Of a stretch of DNA of 64,000 bases, positions 36,856-49,179 are shown in pieces. Each line of letters begins with the position of its first letter. The first letter of the stretch is position 1. A program made the position numbers and the translations under genes. The stretch is from Ifrita kowaldi (taxonomy: Eukaryota; Chordata; Aves; Passeriformes; Cinclosomatidae): contig VZRS01000327.1 in assembly GCA_013398055.1 (NCBI GenBank), positions 125,625 to 189,624 on the forward strand. The letters run 5' to 3'. The notes below the pieces were generated by a model. That model did no database searches, had not been told where the DNA came from, and worked only from the letters and a program-made list of their open reading frames with translations.

Positions 36856-37316
36856 TGATGGGCTTAGCATTTCAACAGACTAGGAGTAGCCCCAACGAGA
36901 TAAGGCCATCAATGGAACATCAACAGAACATCAGCGGCCATCTACTCCAGACTCTGGCAGAATTGGAGACATCTCCTCTGGAAAAGACTGATAAGAAAAT
37001 CAAGGAATGAAGATCTAATTAACATTAGAAGTGAAGAAATCCGCATCCAATAGGAGACCAAATACTAAGAACTTGAGACCAATGAACACTTCTCTGAGTT
37101 TCGACTGTATAAAAGATCTGAAAAACCTAGTAATGTTATGTGTCATGGAATGATTCTCTCTGCACACCCAGGCTACGTGTGGATGAGATGATTTCTGTAG
37201 TACCTCCTGGCCAGAACAACATCCTGGCCAGAGAATAAAGTAATGCCTTGACTCTCTAACATTAAAAATGTTGTTGGAGGGTTTTTTGTTTTTTCCTGCA
37301 GTCGGTGACACCAACA
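36856..37316 (+). mobile_element. solo endogenous-retrovirus LTR (461 bp)
   Basis: Begins TGATGG and ends CCAACA, giving the TG...CA ends and an imperfect 6-bp inverted terminal repeat. Inside, in correct order, are a TATA box tataaaag at 37108-37115 and a poly(A) signal aataaa at 37234-37239, followed by a T-rich U5-like segment. Flanks are aggcc (36851-36855) and cggcc (37317-37321), a 5-bp target-site duplication with one mismatch. No retroviral internal region is present on either side, so this is a solo LTR. Class is not certain. The 5-bp duplication is compatible with ERVL-type elements. Transcription would run on the plus strand. Confidence 0.72.
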
Positions 37317-37321
37317 CGGCC

Positions 37322-39280
37322 CAAACTTCTGACTCTGAAGAACCCCAGGCATTTCTTGAACTTCCTCTGATGTGCTCAGCATCAGCTCCTGTTTGAAATT
37401 CCCAACAACTCCCAGAAGTTTCCAAATAGTTGCCACATCTGCAGGCAAGACATGCTGGGCAACAGCTTGTTCCTTGGGGCTGCTGGACGAGGAGCTAGCA
37501 GTTCCCATTTGTGGAGTACGTGTATATCTGCATGCCCAAAAGCTTCCCATCCCATTCTTCCCATGCCACATAGCACTTCTTTTCAATTCTGAGAATTCCT
37601 GTAGGAATAACACTTCATCTCAGGAACACCTGAATATCTATTATCACCTTAACTGAGCTTTGATTTATTCAAGCAGTTAAATTAAAATGACAAAGCAAGG
37701 CTGAGAGTACGGAAAAATCTCAGCTGACTGGCTATCTACCTAAGAAACTATGATAACTGGATTCACCTTAATCATCTGAATCAACAATACCACGAAGGTC
37801 ATTGTGGCAACTGCTGTGCATGAACAGGAAGCACAAATGGTGCTTAAGGCAGATTAGGATCAGGAAATGTGCCACTATTTGCTTTTCCTCTCTCTCCTGT
37901 ACATCCATTACCTCTAAATCAGTAATACTGACATTCTTCCTAACCTACAGATGTACATTAACAATTATGGAGAAGTTCAGGTGAAAAGGGCTGAAGATGT
38001 GAAACTACAAAGGCTGTGAGTGGTTTAGGAGAGCTGGAACCTTGGGAAGCACTCAGGTGCCAAGTGTGAATGTTGGCTGCAGAATTCCTCTGCAGGCAAT
38101 GCTGGATGCAAAATAAGCACCAAACCAGGTAAGAGAGATGCTCTGGAAAAAAATGAGAAAGGCAAAAATCTACAGCTAAGTACCTCAGAAGGTGTCCCAG
38201 ACGAATATTCCTTTTTGAATTTATTACGTTGCACAAGTTGTTAGAGACCCATACCAGAGGGCTTTATTTCCCCCTCACTGCCTAGAAGTCAGAATTGCTT
38301 GGATCATTTCTTCCTGTCACTGGAGTCTGGGACAGAAAAGATGTTCCACATGGCAGCTGGAATGGTTATTACAGGGTTAAACTAGTAAAACTAAATCAAA
38401 CCTAATTTATTTAAATAACTCTAGGAAATATTGGCTGTAACACTTCTGCAAACCTGAAGTGCTAGCCAGGTTTGTTAAATAATCATAATTAAATAAAATA
38501 CATATCCATTAGCAACTCATCATGCTTTACAACAGAATTCGTTTAGCAAGATGGTTCAAATTTTTATGAATTCATTTTATAATACCTGGATATCAGAGTA
38601 GGTTTTTTTGTATGCAGTCCAGAAGCCAAAATTATGATTGTTTTTAGGCTGCAACTAATCAGCTATGAAGCACTCTGCTCACTTCACTGTGTAAGCACAA
38701 GGACAAGCCAAAACTTTCCTGCCAACCTGGGGGATTTTTAGCAAAAACCTGAGTTTTTGATGAAGCTGTTTACTTGCAGTCATTATTTTAATTTCAGGAG
38801 AGTTCCCTTGGTAATATTTTTAATTTTCAGTGGGTTAAACACTGCTGCAGCTTTCTGGGAATAGTAAAATACTTCAGCTTTGCCATTTTCTGGCACATAG
38901 GTACACATTTGTACCTCGCTTTGGGCTGAGTTGTTTCTTTAACCAGACCACACCAAAACAGTGCCCCCCTCCCCCGCCCCCACCTGTTCACCCCTGAGCT
39001 CTGCATGTCTCTGCTACTTCCCCCTGATCTACGGGAAGCGATATTTTACATTCTGATGACTCAAGGTTCACACAGCACATAATAATTCCCTATTTATGGC
39101 ACAGTGACCCTTCGCATGTCTCCCCACCCCGGCAGGTTTAAAGCAATCATGGACACTCCCCAACACAGTAACCCTGATCCTTGAGGTTGGGTTTGACCCA
39201 GCAGCAGTAACCCCAGGTTTATCACCTCGCCTGCCTCCTGCCAGCTATCCGTGCTTTCATCATCATCAAGGTGGCATAAA
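37322..39280. other. noncoding, no gene recognised
   Basis: Intergenic sequence between the LTR and the next CR1. No coding or RNA feature identified. Confidence 0.4.
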
Positions 39281-39563
39281 CACAGAATGGTTTGGGTTGG
39301 AAGGGATCTTAAAGCTCATCATATTCCAACCCTCCTTCCATGGGCAGGGACACCTTCCACTCGACCAGGTTGCTCCAAGCCCCATCCAACCTGGCCTTGA
39401 GAACTTCCAAGCTTCTCTGAGCAACCTGTGCCAGTGCCTCACTAATCTCTCAAGGAAGAATTTCTTCCCAATATTCAGTATAACCCTGCCCTCTGCCAGT
39501 TTGAAGCCATTTTCCCCCTTGTCCTGTTACTCCAGGCCCTTGTCAGAGACCCTCTCCAACTTT
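39281..39563 (-). mobile_element. CR1 LINE 3' fragment
   Basis: Antisense: acacagaatggtttgggttggaagggatctt, catgggcagggacaccttccactcgaccaggttgctccaagcccc, accctgccctctgccagtttgaagccattttccccc, ttgtcctgttactccagg. Confidence 0.95.
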
Positions 39564-41184
39564 TACATTTGCTGATCAGCTTCAAACCAGCACTAAAGGC
39601 AACAGAGAATACTGCTCCTGTGTTTTTAATCTTTGATTTTTCTTTCCTTAGCAGGGTGTGTCCTCCAGGAACACAACACTAACAAAGGAAAGCTTCTGCT
39701 AACACAGACTCGGGTCCTCAGGGCTGTCTCTGCACTGTAATGCAATCTGTCCTTAGAAATGCCAGTGCCAGGAGGAAACCAGACACTTTTGCAAATAGGT
39801 CCAAATCAAATATGTCAACATTACAAGCTCTAACAAACAAAAAACTCACTCGAAAGCTACAATCCTTCCTGCTCAAGGCCATAATACAGTCATGTTCTTG
39901 GGCTCACCTTCATCAGACTCAAAACAGCCCAGTGCAGCCGACACCAGTGCCCAACCTGCACCAGCAGCTCCAGCCTTGCTCCAGTGGTGGGGCCAACACA
40001 GCACATCGGGAAGGCAGAACTCATCCCAGATATGCTCAGGGTCAGAAACAGCTGCAAGGTCTGCCAAGTCATCCAGCCTTGAGCTTGAGTGTATTTACAA
40101 GGTGGTCTAGCAAGCCTGGGTGTGTCTCCAGCTGTCACGAAGAGCTGGATGCTCCAGTTCAGCCCAAATGCCCTCTAATGGAAAGTAAGGCACAGGGAGA
40201 GGGGGGACAGGGTACCTCTGCCTTGACATGGAGACCCAGGACCAGGACTCCTACAGCCCACAGTGTACAGTAAGCAAGAGTTACAGACACAACTCCCAAT
40301 CCAAAAGCTTATCTATACTCCAGCTGTATTACTTGCACTAAAAATAGTGTTAGCCACCAGGGATTTTTTTTCTCTTTCCCATGATGTTTCCAAGGCAAAA
40401 GAACAGACATTATCAAGCAGGTTTGATGACTATAAAAGAGAAATATCCTACCACTGAACACTCACATAGTCTTTTTTGTCCCTTTCTCCATGTAAGTTCT
40501 TAGTTTTAAACAAAGGAGAGCAGACAAGATAAATTACAGAGGAAGATATACTTGAACAAATAGATATACTTCTTTTTTCCTAAAACTGTCTCATTCCAGT
40601 TTATACTGGCTGGGAAATGACACCCTCCATTCTCCTCAAAAAACAAACAAACCCTGAGCTACTGATGCATTCTGCAATCAAAAACAGGCCTGGTTTTGTT
40701 GGCGCAAGCACCGAATGCTGTACCTAGGGCACAACTCAAAACCTCATGTAAAATGGGCTAAGAATCAACAATTTAAATAATTTGCTGAACAGGAGGAAAA
40801 GCACTTAGGGACTGTTTTTCTCACAAAAGAAAAGAGGAAAGTTGGAAAGCTTGTGGGTCATCATGAGTGCTTCCTGCAGAGGAAGCCACAGGGAGAGCTG
40901 TGCTTCAGTGGCAAAGCTCCTCTCCACCTGGGTGAAACCAGGACTTTGCTCCATCTCCTTTAGGCTACACCCAACCAGGAAAGAGGGGAGCTCAAGGAGA
41001 GAAGCGATGGCTCACTGCTCAAACCTGTCTGCAAAAACAGAAGTAATTTCCCATCTGTGAAACTCACTTGGCGTGTCAGTGCCTTAAAATAGCAGCTGTG
41101 ACTCTGCACCGCAAACAGTGGCTGCTCCATATGCCGGATGCACAGGAGGGATGCGCACCGGGGACGCAGGCCTTTAATTTATTA
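39564..41184. other. noncoding, no gene recognised
   Basis: The frame 39740-40273 (+, 177 codons) lacks any domain and overlaps equally long frames on the other strand. Not supported as a gene. Confidence 0.4.
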
Positions 41185-41645
41185 GACTATCGCTATCCTT
41201 GCCTGTCTGGACCAAGCCCATGAAAAGCTGCAGGAATGTGTGTCCCCAGGAGCCCAAAGAGGGCTTGGTAGCCCTCTCCGTGAAGACATTTTTCCTAATA
41301 TCCAACCTAAACCCTCCCCAAGTTTGAGGCTATTTCCTCTTGTTCTATAACTTGTTACCTGGGAGCAGAGACCAATCCCCACCTAGCTACAACCTCCTAT
41401 CAGGGAGTTGTGGACAGTGAGAAGGTCCCCCCTGAGCCCCCTTTTGTCCAGGCTGAGCACCCCACAGCTCCCTCAGCTGCTCCTCATCAGACTTGTGCTC
41501 CAGATCCTTCCCCAGCTCTGTTGCCCTTCTCTGGAAACACTTCAGCCCCTCAATATCCTTCTTGTCACAAGGGGCCCAAAACTGAACCCAGGGTTTGGGG
41601 TGTGGCTGCACCAGTGCCCAGCCCAGGGGGACAGTCACTGCCCTG
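41185..41645 (-). mobile_element. CR1 LINE fragment lacking its 3' tip
   Basis: Antisense CR1: atatccaacctaaaccctccccaa, gaggctatttcctcttgttctataacttgttacctgggagcagag, caggctgagcaccccacagctccctcagctgctcctcatcag, cagatccttccccagctctgttgcccttctctgg. The terminal repeat of the usual CR1 3' end is not visible. Confidence 0.92.
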
Positions 41646-44600
41646 ATTTCTGCACAGCAGGAGCTGGTTTTATCTGCACTGTGTATTTGATATTAATTAA
41701 AGCTCTGTTGGAGACAGGTCCTCCAGAACTCCTTTATGTGCCAAGGGACCTCCCATATTGATGCTTGTTATCACCAGGCTGTCCCAAACTACAATTTTAT
41801 CAACCACACCACTTGTCCAGAGGAAGATGATGCAACAGCTGCACGGGAAGTGTCAGCTATTTTATGCAATCCTGTTTATTGTTTCAGAAAAGCAACTTTT
41901 AGAATGGAGTGGTTGCAGCCTTGTTCACTGACCTCCTCAAGAACGCTTTTGGCTATGCCTTTTCTTTCCTCTAAGGGAGGGAAAAATATGAGGATGAGAA
42001 AATTGGTGTATGGTAGTGAAGAGGAGAAATCAAGCAGGACTGTCCCTAGCTTGGGCTCCTCCTCTGCACCCATTCTGGCTTCTGCCGGGGGCTGAACTCC
42101 AAGGGTTGAGCAGATAAGACAAGTTTCTCTATCTTATCTCTTGTCCATTGCATTATCTTAGCACAAACACACAGTTGTTTTCTCCACTGCTCAGTTAAAC
42201 TCCCTTGGAGGGAGCAGCAGCCACGGCACTGCCTGGGATGCAAACAGGGCTGGGGGAACTGGTCCCTCCTCCACTGGCATTGCTGGAAGAGGCGGCAACA
42301 CTCTCCCAACAAAGGAACATTGCCCCATGCAAATAACTCACTTGGAATTAAAATGTCTGCCTGCTTTTTTTTCTGGAGCTTCCAGTTACCCTTCTCTTTC
42401 AGGGGCATAGAACCAGTTCAGCTTTATCAGTTTTAGCCACCTCCATCATCACTAATCTCGTGCCATGACACTATTACATCACCCCTCAACAAAAAAGGGA
42501 TGGCAGCAGGATTTGGGCTCCTGAGGACACACATTCCTGCAGCTTTTCACGGGCTTGGTCCAGACAGACAAGGGTAGTGATAGTCTAATAAATGAAAGGC
42601 ACATTGACACCACATTAAAATAAATTTCATGCTTCCAGAGAGGCCAGTTCAGTTCTTCCCATCAGCAGGTGTCACTGCCTCAATAATGACAAGCAGGTAA
42701 CTAGCAGGCTGTAATTAGCAGGCAGTACAGGCCCACACACCGATGCTGGCAGGACCATGCAGCCTGTCCCTCAGCATCATGGCTCAGCAGGATTGGAGCA
42801 GGATGAAGCCCAGGACCCATGCATCTTTAATTTCCAAGGCTCACAGCCCACATTCCCCAGGAAGGAGCACTATTTTAATTGCCCCCAGGAAGGACATTTT
42901 TTTAATTTGCAGGACATGGAGGTCACCAGGTAAATGCTTTAGGTGGTCAGAATACAACAAATGCCTTTCAACAGGTCTTACGGGAAACCCAGAGAAAAGA
43001 AGGCAGAAGTTTAAAGTTTGTCACCTCCAAATCTTCCTGTTCTGCACCTTCCACCATCAGATGGTGCAAAGGCAAAATCTGTTTCATCTGTGGAGTCATG
43101 AGCAGACAAAGCTACTGAGCCATGTCCAGGGGTCAGCAGCCACCTCTGATCCACTCAACAGTGCTATGAGAATATGGTATTCAAGACGATTGCTTCCCTG
43201 TAACAGACTGGGAAAACTGGTTTTTCAGCCCTTCAGTCATGCTGATTTGCTGATGGAAAACAAGGTGTTTGTAAGGCAAAGCCAGTTAAGTGGGCTTTAT
43301 TCAGCTTAATCACTGTCTTAATTGTATAGGAGAAGAACACGATTTAAGTTGTATAACTAGTGTACAAACCTCCTTAAATAGGGTTCGCTTAGAACAAGAG
43401 CATCTCAGCCATGAAACCGCTTTCTCTCCAAAAGCGTCCCTCCCAACAGCTGGCAGAGGTAAAAAGAGAGGAGAGGCTGCCCTGAGGCTCTTCACCACAA
43501 CCACGAAGGTCAATAAAGTCACACAAGGCGTTCCCTTTTCTCCAAGGACATGGTTTCAGCTGCAAGAGGGTTACTTGGGCAGAATAAGTTGTGGACATAT
43601 TTTGCTAAAATAAATGCAAAGGCTCTATAAGGCAAAGGGGACTGACTCAAACTCCGCTGAAGTAACGGAGTACTTTTAGCAGCAGCTTAACTGTCCCACA
43701 GGAGAGGACACCTCATATCTCCTTTGCCTGTTTCTTCAGTCAAATTCACCTGCAGTTTCTCTACCAGACCCAGCCCACTTCTGCTCTCCTGCAAACCCCT
43801 CGTCTGCATCTCTTCTACAAATAATCCCCCTTCAGGTTTCCTCTGGTCCCCCAGGCCCCATGTTACTACCTACACTCAGTGTACAGTGATTTTCCCACAA
43901 TGGTTCATAACACTCATTGAAAAACCTGGAGCATTCAAAAAAATTACTGTATTTGCTTTTTTTAGCTGTTGTAGCTGAGCTGGCTCCAGGATAGGGCTGT
44001 GTCTGGCAGATCTCCATAGCTGCTGTGAAGTGATAAGCGCAGCGGCCGCAGCAGCTCAAAATGGAACAGGAAAGGGTGGGATGGGTGTCAGAGTGAGAAC
44101 AAGCCATGACAAATATGAGGCAGGAGACTGAAACTCCTGATGAACCAGAGCCACTGACAAAGATGCCCACAGACCTCCAGGGCCATGAAAGAAAGGCAGC
44201 TCTGCAGAGCTGCCTGGCACACATCACTGGTCCCAGAATGACGCAGATACAAAGCCAGTTGTGTTTTTCCTATCTTTATAGATCTTTCTTTTCAGCCATG
44301 CTGCAGTTCTTTGCTGTCACACCACAGACCTGAACTTGACCTAGAGCCCTGGGGATAAACTCAACTCAGGGGTGAATCCAATGGTTTGACTTGCAACCTG
44401 TGAAAAGGCCCCAGCCTGGGAGATGTGACACCCATCCTACAGCTCAAAGCCACTGCTGGAGGATGATTTCGGCTTCCAGAGGAAAAAAAAATGAACAAAA
44501 CCAAAATGGACCCATGTCTAGGTTTTGGGAACTGGGGTGGAGAGGAGTGGGGGTGGGGGAGAGGAAGGGGCTGACAGGTGGAGGTTTGGGAGCTCCTCCC

Positions 44601-47600
44601 AACTTGCCCGGGGCTGCTTTGGGGCAGCTCCTCCAGCACCCAGGGCCACCTGCAGGTCCCGTGGGCGTCACTGCCCTCTGCAGTCCCCAGAGGAATGCAC
44701 AGCTCGCCTCCACACAGGACATTCCTTCCATCCCCTCCTTCCAGCCTCACCTCACGTGGGCTTCCCTAGGAAATTCCAGGCCAGTCATCCAAAAAGAAAA
44801 AAAAAAAAGTATTTACCTGCAGCGGGAGCACTGGAATCAGCGCTTGGGGGCAGGAAGGTCCCTGTCCTGTGCGTCCCCACACCTCGGGACTCCCCAGAAG
44901 AACTGAGGCTCTTGTGCTGAGGAATGGCCAAAAGCCCCGAGCAGAAAGCACATTGTCCCACACTAATCTCTCCTCCCTTTCTCCTTCCCTTTTGCGGGAA
45001 ACCCCACACCTTACATCAGCCCTGAGAACACGGCTAAAGTTGCCCTGCACATCCGAGAGTGGAGCTGCGGCCACACACTGCCTTCAGTGACACAGTTTGG
45101 GACACACTTGACTCTTAGGTATTTTGGGCTAAATGGGATACTTGAAGCTGATTTAGAGTTAGTGGAGCATAACACACTCAGCTTGAGCTCCAAGTGGATG
45201 TTGAAGCAGTTGCGGTGGGGAGGCAGAGAGCAGCACCAGGAGAGGACACATTACAAGGATAATCACCAAAGATAAATGTTTTGGCAACTCACATAAAGGT
45301 CCTTGAAGTTTTCTAGATCACTGAGATATGGCTGGTTCAGGATCCGGCAGAGGGCAGGGAGTGACAGCCCAGAGGGAGCCAGCACTTCAGCAGCCACCCA
45401 TGGAGATGCACTGCTCTAGAGGCAGAGAGCTGTGAGCCGTTGGGACAATTCCAGAGTCCCTGCTCCTCCCCAGCCTGCACGGAGGGACCAGGAGAAATCC
45501 CCATGGAGTCTGCTGGCTGCATGGGACCTGTTTTGGAGGTGTCCTGGGAACTCCTGCCTGGCCCCCTTGCAGGCTGCCAGCCAGAACAGAGGTTGGTCAT
45601 GCTAGTGTGCTAGGAGCTGTGGTTTTGAATAAACATTTCTGCTCTGAAGGCTTTTCTGAAGTAACCCAGTCAGATTATTACACAAAAAAATCTACACCTC
45701 AACGCAAAAAGCAGAAACAGAGCCAGTTTTATGCGTGTATTAGCACACAGTATTTGCTTTGAAGCAGCAAGTTAATCATAAAAGCAGTCCAGTCTGTGGC
45801 ATGTTTGCAAAACAGAAAGCAGAAGATAAGAAAGGGCATGTGTGGTGAGGGTTCTGGCACCTGGGTGTTTTCAACACAGAGACTAACCCCACCCACGATT
45901 CCTATGCACTGTCCCCCTGCACTGTATCCAGGGCAATTCTGAAAGCCCTGATAATACTGCTGCTATAAATACAGCAAGGGAAAGAGACAGCGAGTCTGGG
46001 CTTATTCCTGGGGGAGAAGTGGAGGAAGGATGTCCCTTGACAGAGCTGAAAATTTAGCTATTCACCAGCGTGCCCTGATCCCAGTGCAGCGTGCTCAGCT
46101 CCCTGTAGCATAAACTGGTGTCAGTGTCCAAGACCTGATAAGCTGAATAAGCACCCATGGGCCATACTTAGCCAGATTTCCAGTGTCAGAGCTCATGCAC
46201 TTTTCCCAGTGATGAAATTGTATCTTTAGGTACAGAATCATAATGGGCTCAGGTAGTTTCCCTTGAGAGCAAGGTTTTGATGGAGAAACAACAGAACCAT
46301 GGTCACAAACTCAGACTCTGAACACTGAAATCCCCCAATGATCATTACAAGACACACAGGCAACACCAATGTGTCTGTGCTGTTCCTTGCCCCATTCCCT
46401 GCAGCAGCCAAAGGGTGCTCACTTGCTTACACTATTTCTCTGAACTGCCCAGGCCTGGTGTTTTCTCTGTGCTGGTAAAACCCTGCTCTGAAGACAAACT
46501 GCATCATCTCACCAGCTCTTCCAAGGTACACACTGCCAAAATACTTCTTGTGCGATGCCAGTGCTGGGCATGGCAGTCTCATTTCCTGATCTGAGACAGC
46601 ACAGTAACAATAATATTTTCCAGTTCTAGTGACTGACCTACACCACCTAATTTCCAAAAGATATCAACAAGCACTTTACACATCCAAAGATCAGCTCTGT
46701 GGCTGCTCTGAGCACTCAGCAGTTCTGAAAGAGCTTCTCCTCGGGTGTTGCTCCTGCCTGCACCATCACCACCAAGCACCCTGCAACCAGGCTGGGTTCT
46801 TGAGACAGCCAAGTTCTGCAACTGCTGCTTCTACAGCACCCTCCATCCCAGCTCCTGAGCATAACGCACAAGTCTGGGACAGGGATGCTTGAGCATCTTT
46901 CACCCAGCCACTGCCTAAAGTGTTTGTCTGGCCCTATAGCCTGGCTCCAGCCCTCTCAGTGCCTGCAGGTTACCTGAGCCAGGTGCATGCCTGAGGCCAC
47001 CGCACACTCAGTTTAAAAACAAGCAAATGTGAACATATGAACTCATAGCGGCATGAGCATGGGCTGAACACAGCCTGCCTTTCCAAACACATCCTTAGCT
47101 GTAGTGGATCTGCTCTCCAGCTGCAGCATCCATTTTTGCCTGCTCCAGCAGCTCTTTGAAGGGGAAGCTAAAGGATGTTACTTGCTCTGCACTAACTTAC
47201 AGCTGGGCTAGTGGAAAGGCAAGTCCTAAGCATGGCGTCAGCTGTTACATATTGAAGGCTCGGCTCTCAAAAGGAAAACAAAGATCACAGCAGTTGCTAG
47301 AGGAACAAACTGAATTTTATCTGCCAAGGCCAGGGTAAAGCCTGGGGCACTGAGCTCCACAGCAGCTACCTGTGGGGTGACCCTGTCCTCACTGGTCTCC
47401 ACCCTCAGCAACTTATAGTGTAGTCTTAGTCCAACCTCAACATTATCCTCTTATCCCAGTCCCCAGCTCACACAATGCCATGGTGTCTGCTAAACCCACA
47501 TTAATTCCTCACCCTCTTCAGATTCCTGACCTTTTCTTCACACTCTGGCTCCACCAGCAGCAGTGTGTACCAGAACTACAATCAATACTTGACAGAACAG

Positions 47601-48030
47601 AAGGAAATTAAATTTATAGTTTATTATAACTTGTGCAAATCAGCTTATGCTTGGGCAACAGATCTTTACAAAATCTGTTCTCCCTTCCCAGATATAAATT
47701 CCTTGCTAGAGTTAAGAAGGATGCTGGGCAGGCAGTGCTGCTCCAAGGAAAGGGCACCAGAACTATGGCCATCTGAGAGCCAAGGGTCAGTCCTTGCCTC
47801 CCTCTTGGATGGAAGAAAATAAATGAATACAGAAAGGAAAGCTAAGCTGAGGCAGTCACCCAGGTCAGAACATTTTCAGCTCCAAGAACTAACGCTGGCA
47901 GAATTATAAGCAACTAGAAACTCGAAAATGGGAACTTGCTGTGGGATAAACTGAACCATCAGAGCATTAGGCAGCAGCGACCAGCTCTCCAGCAGCTTGG
48001 GGAACACATGCACCAAAGAAACCCCCCAAG
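41646..48030. other. about 6.4 kb noncoding, no gene recognised
   Basis: The longest frame is 42743-43309 (+, 188 codons), with no recognisable family, no conserved pattern and no flanking splice logic. A poly-A run occurs near 44796-44808. Nothing else was identified. In mammals this interval carries lncRNA rather than coding genes. Confidence 0.45.
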
Positions 48031-48051
48031 CAGAATCACAGAACCACAGAA
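48031..48051 (-). mobile_element. CR1 3' tip cut by a single-N gap
   Basis: agaatcacagaaccacagaa is the antisense CR1 terminal repeat. The element breaks off at the N at 48052. Its body appears to be the sequence at 48896-49058 (see findings). Confidence 0.85.
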
Positions 48052-48052
48052 N

Positions 48053-48430
48053 AAGGGGAGCGCCGAGGGGGCCGGGAAGGAACCCGTCTGCAGCCGCTCC
48101 CTCCCTCCCCGCTGCCAGACCCGCCGGGGTCGGCACCCTTCCCGGGGCTTCCCGGCCCGCTCCGCTCCCGGCCCGCTCCCGGCTCCGCTCACCTCCCGCG
48201 GGGTCGCCCGTCGCCCCCAGCCCCACTCCGGCCGCGGCCCCGCTCCGTGTGACACCGCGCGCCGCTTTCGCTTTCCCTTTCCTGGCGAAGGAGGGGCGGC
48301 CCCGGCTGCCGGCCGCCCTCGGGGAAGGGTCTGGGGGAGCCGGCGCGGGGGGAGCCCAGGAGGACCGGCCCGGAACTGGGGGCACGCCTGGGCTGCGGGC
48401 AAAGGGACTCCCCCAGCCCGCCTCCTACAC
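48053..48430 (-). promoter_or_regulatory. CpG island with triple IRF element and kappaB site; candidate lncRNA promoter
   Basis: Strongly GC- and CpG-rich. On the minus strand GAAAGGGAAAGCGAAA (48281 down to 48266) gives three GAAA cores spaced exactly 6 nt, an optimal IRF/ISF3-type ISRE arrangement. GGGACTCCCC at 48404-48413 matches the kappaB consensus GGGRNWYYCC. Downstream on the minus strand, GGGAG|GTGAGC forms a strong 5' splice site (donor 48192-48187, exon ending at 48193). No protein exon is recognised, so a noncoding first exon is the likeliest reading. The long antiparallel ORFs here are GC artefacts. In mammals the lncRNA IRF1-AS1/C5orf56 starts between SLC22A5 and IRF1 and is transcribed in the direction of SLC22A5, matching the minus strand here. 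Confidence 0.6.
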
Positions 48431-48519
48431 AGCAAGTTTATCTCTTCCCCAGACGCCAGATCGCGATATTCCCCTGACCTGGAGTAGGACAGGTGAAGAA
48501 ACACTTCGGTTCGTCACTG

Positions 48520-48657
48520 AAGTGACCAGAGGGGTTTAACAGACATGTAGATGTGGCACTTGGGGACAGGGTTTAGTGGTGGGCTTGGCAGTGCTGGGGA
48601 AATGGTTGGACTCAATGATTTTAGAGGGCTTTTCCCATCTGAACGATTCTATGAGTC
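48520..48657 (+). mobile_element. CR1 LINE 3' end
   Basis: Sense CR1 end: gacatgtagatgtggcacttggggacagggtttagtggtgggcttggcagtgc, ggttggactcaatgattttagagggcttttcc, ending gattctatgagt. The same element recurs at 49180-49301 because of the assembly duplication. Confidence 0.9.
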
Positions 48658-48894
48658 CCTGTAGATATGGCAGACCCAGCTCCCAAAGGGTCATTTACCT
48701 CTTGGGACTTGAAGTGGAGGCGCTTGGGATGGCGGGAGCGTCATTCTTCAAGGGAAAGCAGCAGTCCCATAACAGGAGAGCGCCCTCTGACCAATACCCT
48801 CTCTGCAACGGAGACCAGTAGCTACATGAACTCTGGTGGCTTGGATAAAGCTATTGGAGCACTGAAGAGTTCTGATAGCTAAGAACAATTAATG
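48536..48894 (+). repeat. 359-bp duplicate, copy 1 (ends at single-N gap)
   Basis: Matches 49180-49538 at all positions I compared except one (g at 48782 versus t at 49426). It ends at the base before the N at 48895. Likely the same genomic stretch present in two contigs, with the mismatch being an allelic difference or error. Confidence 0.92.
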
Positions 48895-48895
48895 N

Positions 48896-49178
48896 GTGGG
48901 TTGATCAGGACCTTAAAGCTTGTTCAGTCTCAAACCCCTGCCATGGGCAGGAACACCTACTAGACCAAGTTGCTCCAAGCCCCATTCAACCTGGCCTTGA
49001 ACAGGCATCCACAGCTTCTCTAGGACATCTATGCCAGTATTTTACTACCTTCGAGTGATAAGTATATGCGAAGGTCAGACTTTCAGAGACTTCAGCGGGA
49101 GCTCACAACACCAGTCCCTGCGGCGCAGGAGCCGACGGGACCCGGCAGCGGCCGGACCGGTGCGGGTGGGGGGCGGAG
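48896..49178. other. short contig: CR1 body plus GC-rich end, apparently out of order
   Basis: 283 bp between single Ns at 48895 and 49179. Bases 48896 to about 49058 are an antisense CR1 lacking only its 3' tip (aggaccttaaagcttgttcag, ccatgggcaggaacacctactagaccaagttgctccaagcccc). Bases from about 49090 to 49178 are CpG-rich (cggcagcggccggaccgg...). The CR1 starts where the element cut at 48051 should continue, and the GC-rich end would fit against the CpG island starting at 48053. Confidence 0.75.
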
Positions 49179-49179
49179 N

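Noticed and set aside
42743..43309. 188-codon plus-strand frame
   Set aside because: No known domain, no low-divergence match to any family I know, no splice partners, and it lies in an interval otherwise devoid of coding signal.
47876..48539. Four overlapping 170-183-codon frames in the 48-kb CpG island
   Set aside because: Each crosses the single N at 48052, they occur on both strands at once, and composition is typical of a CpG island. No domain recognised.
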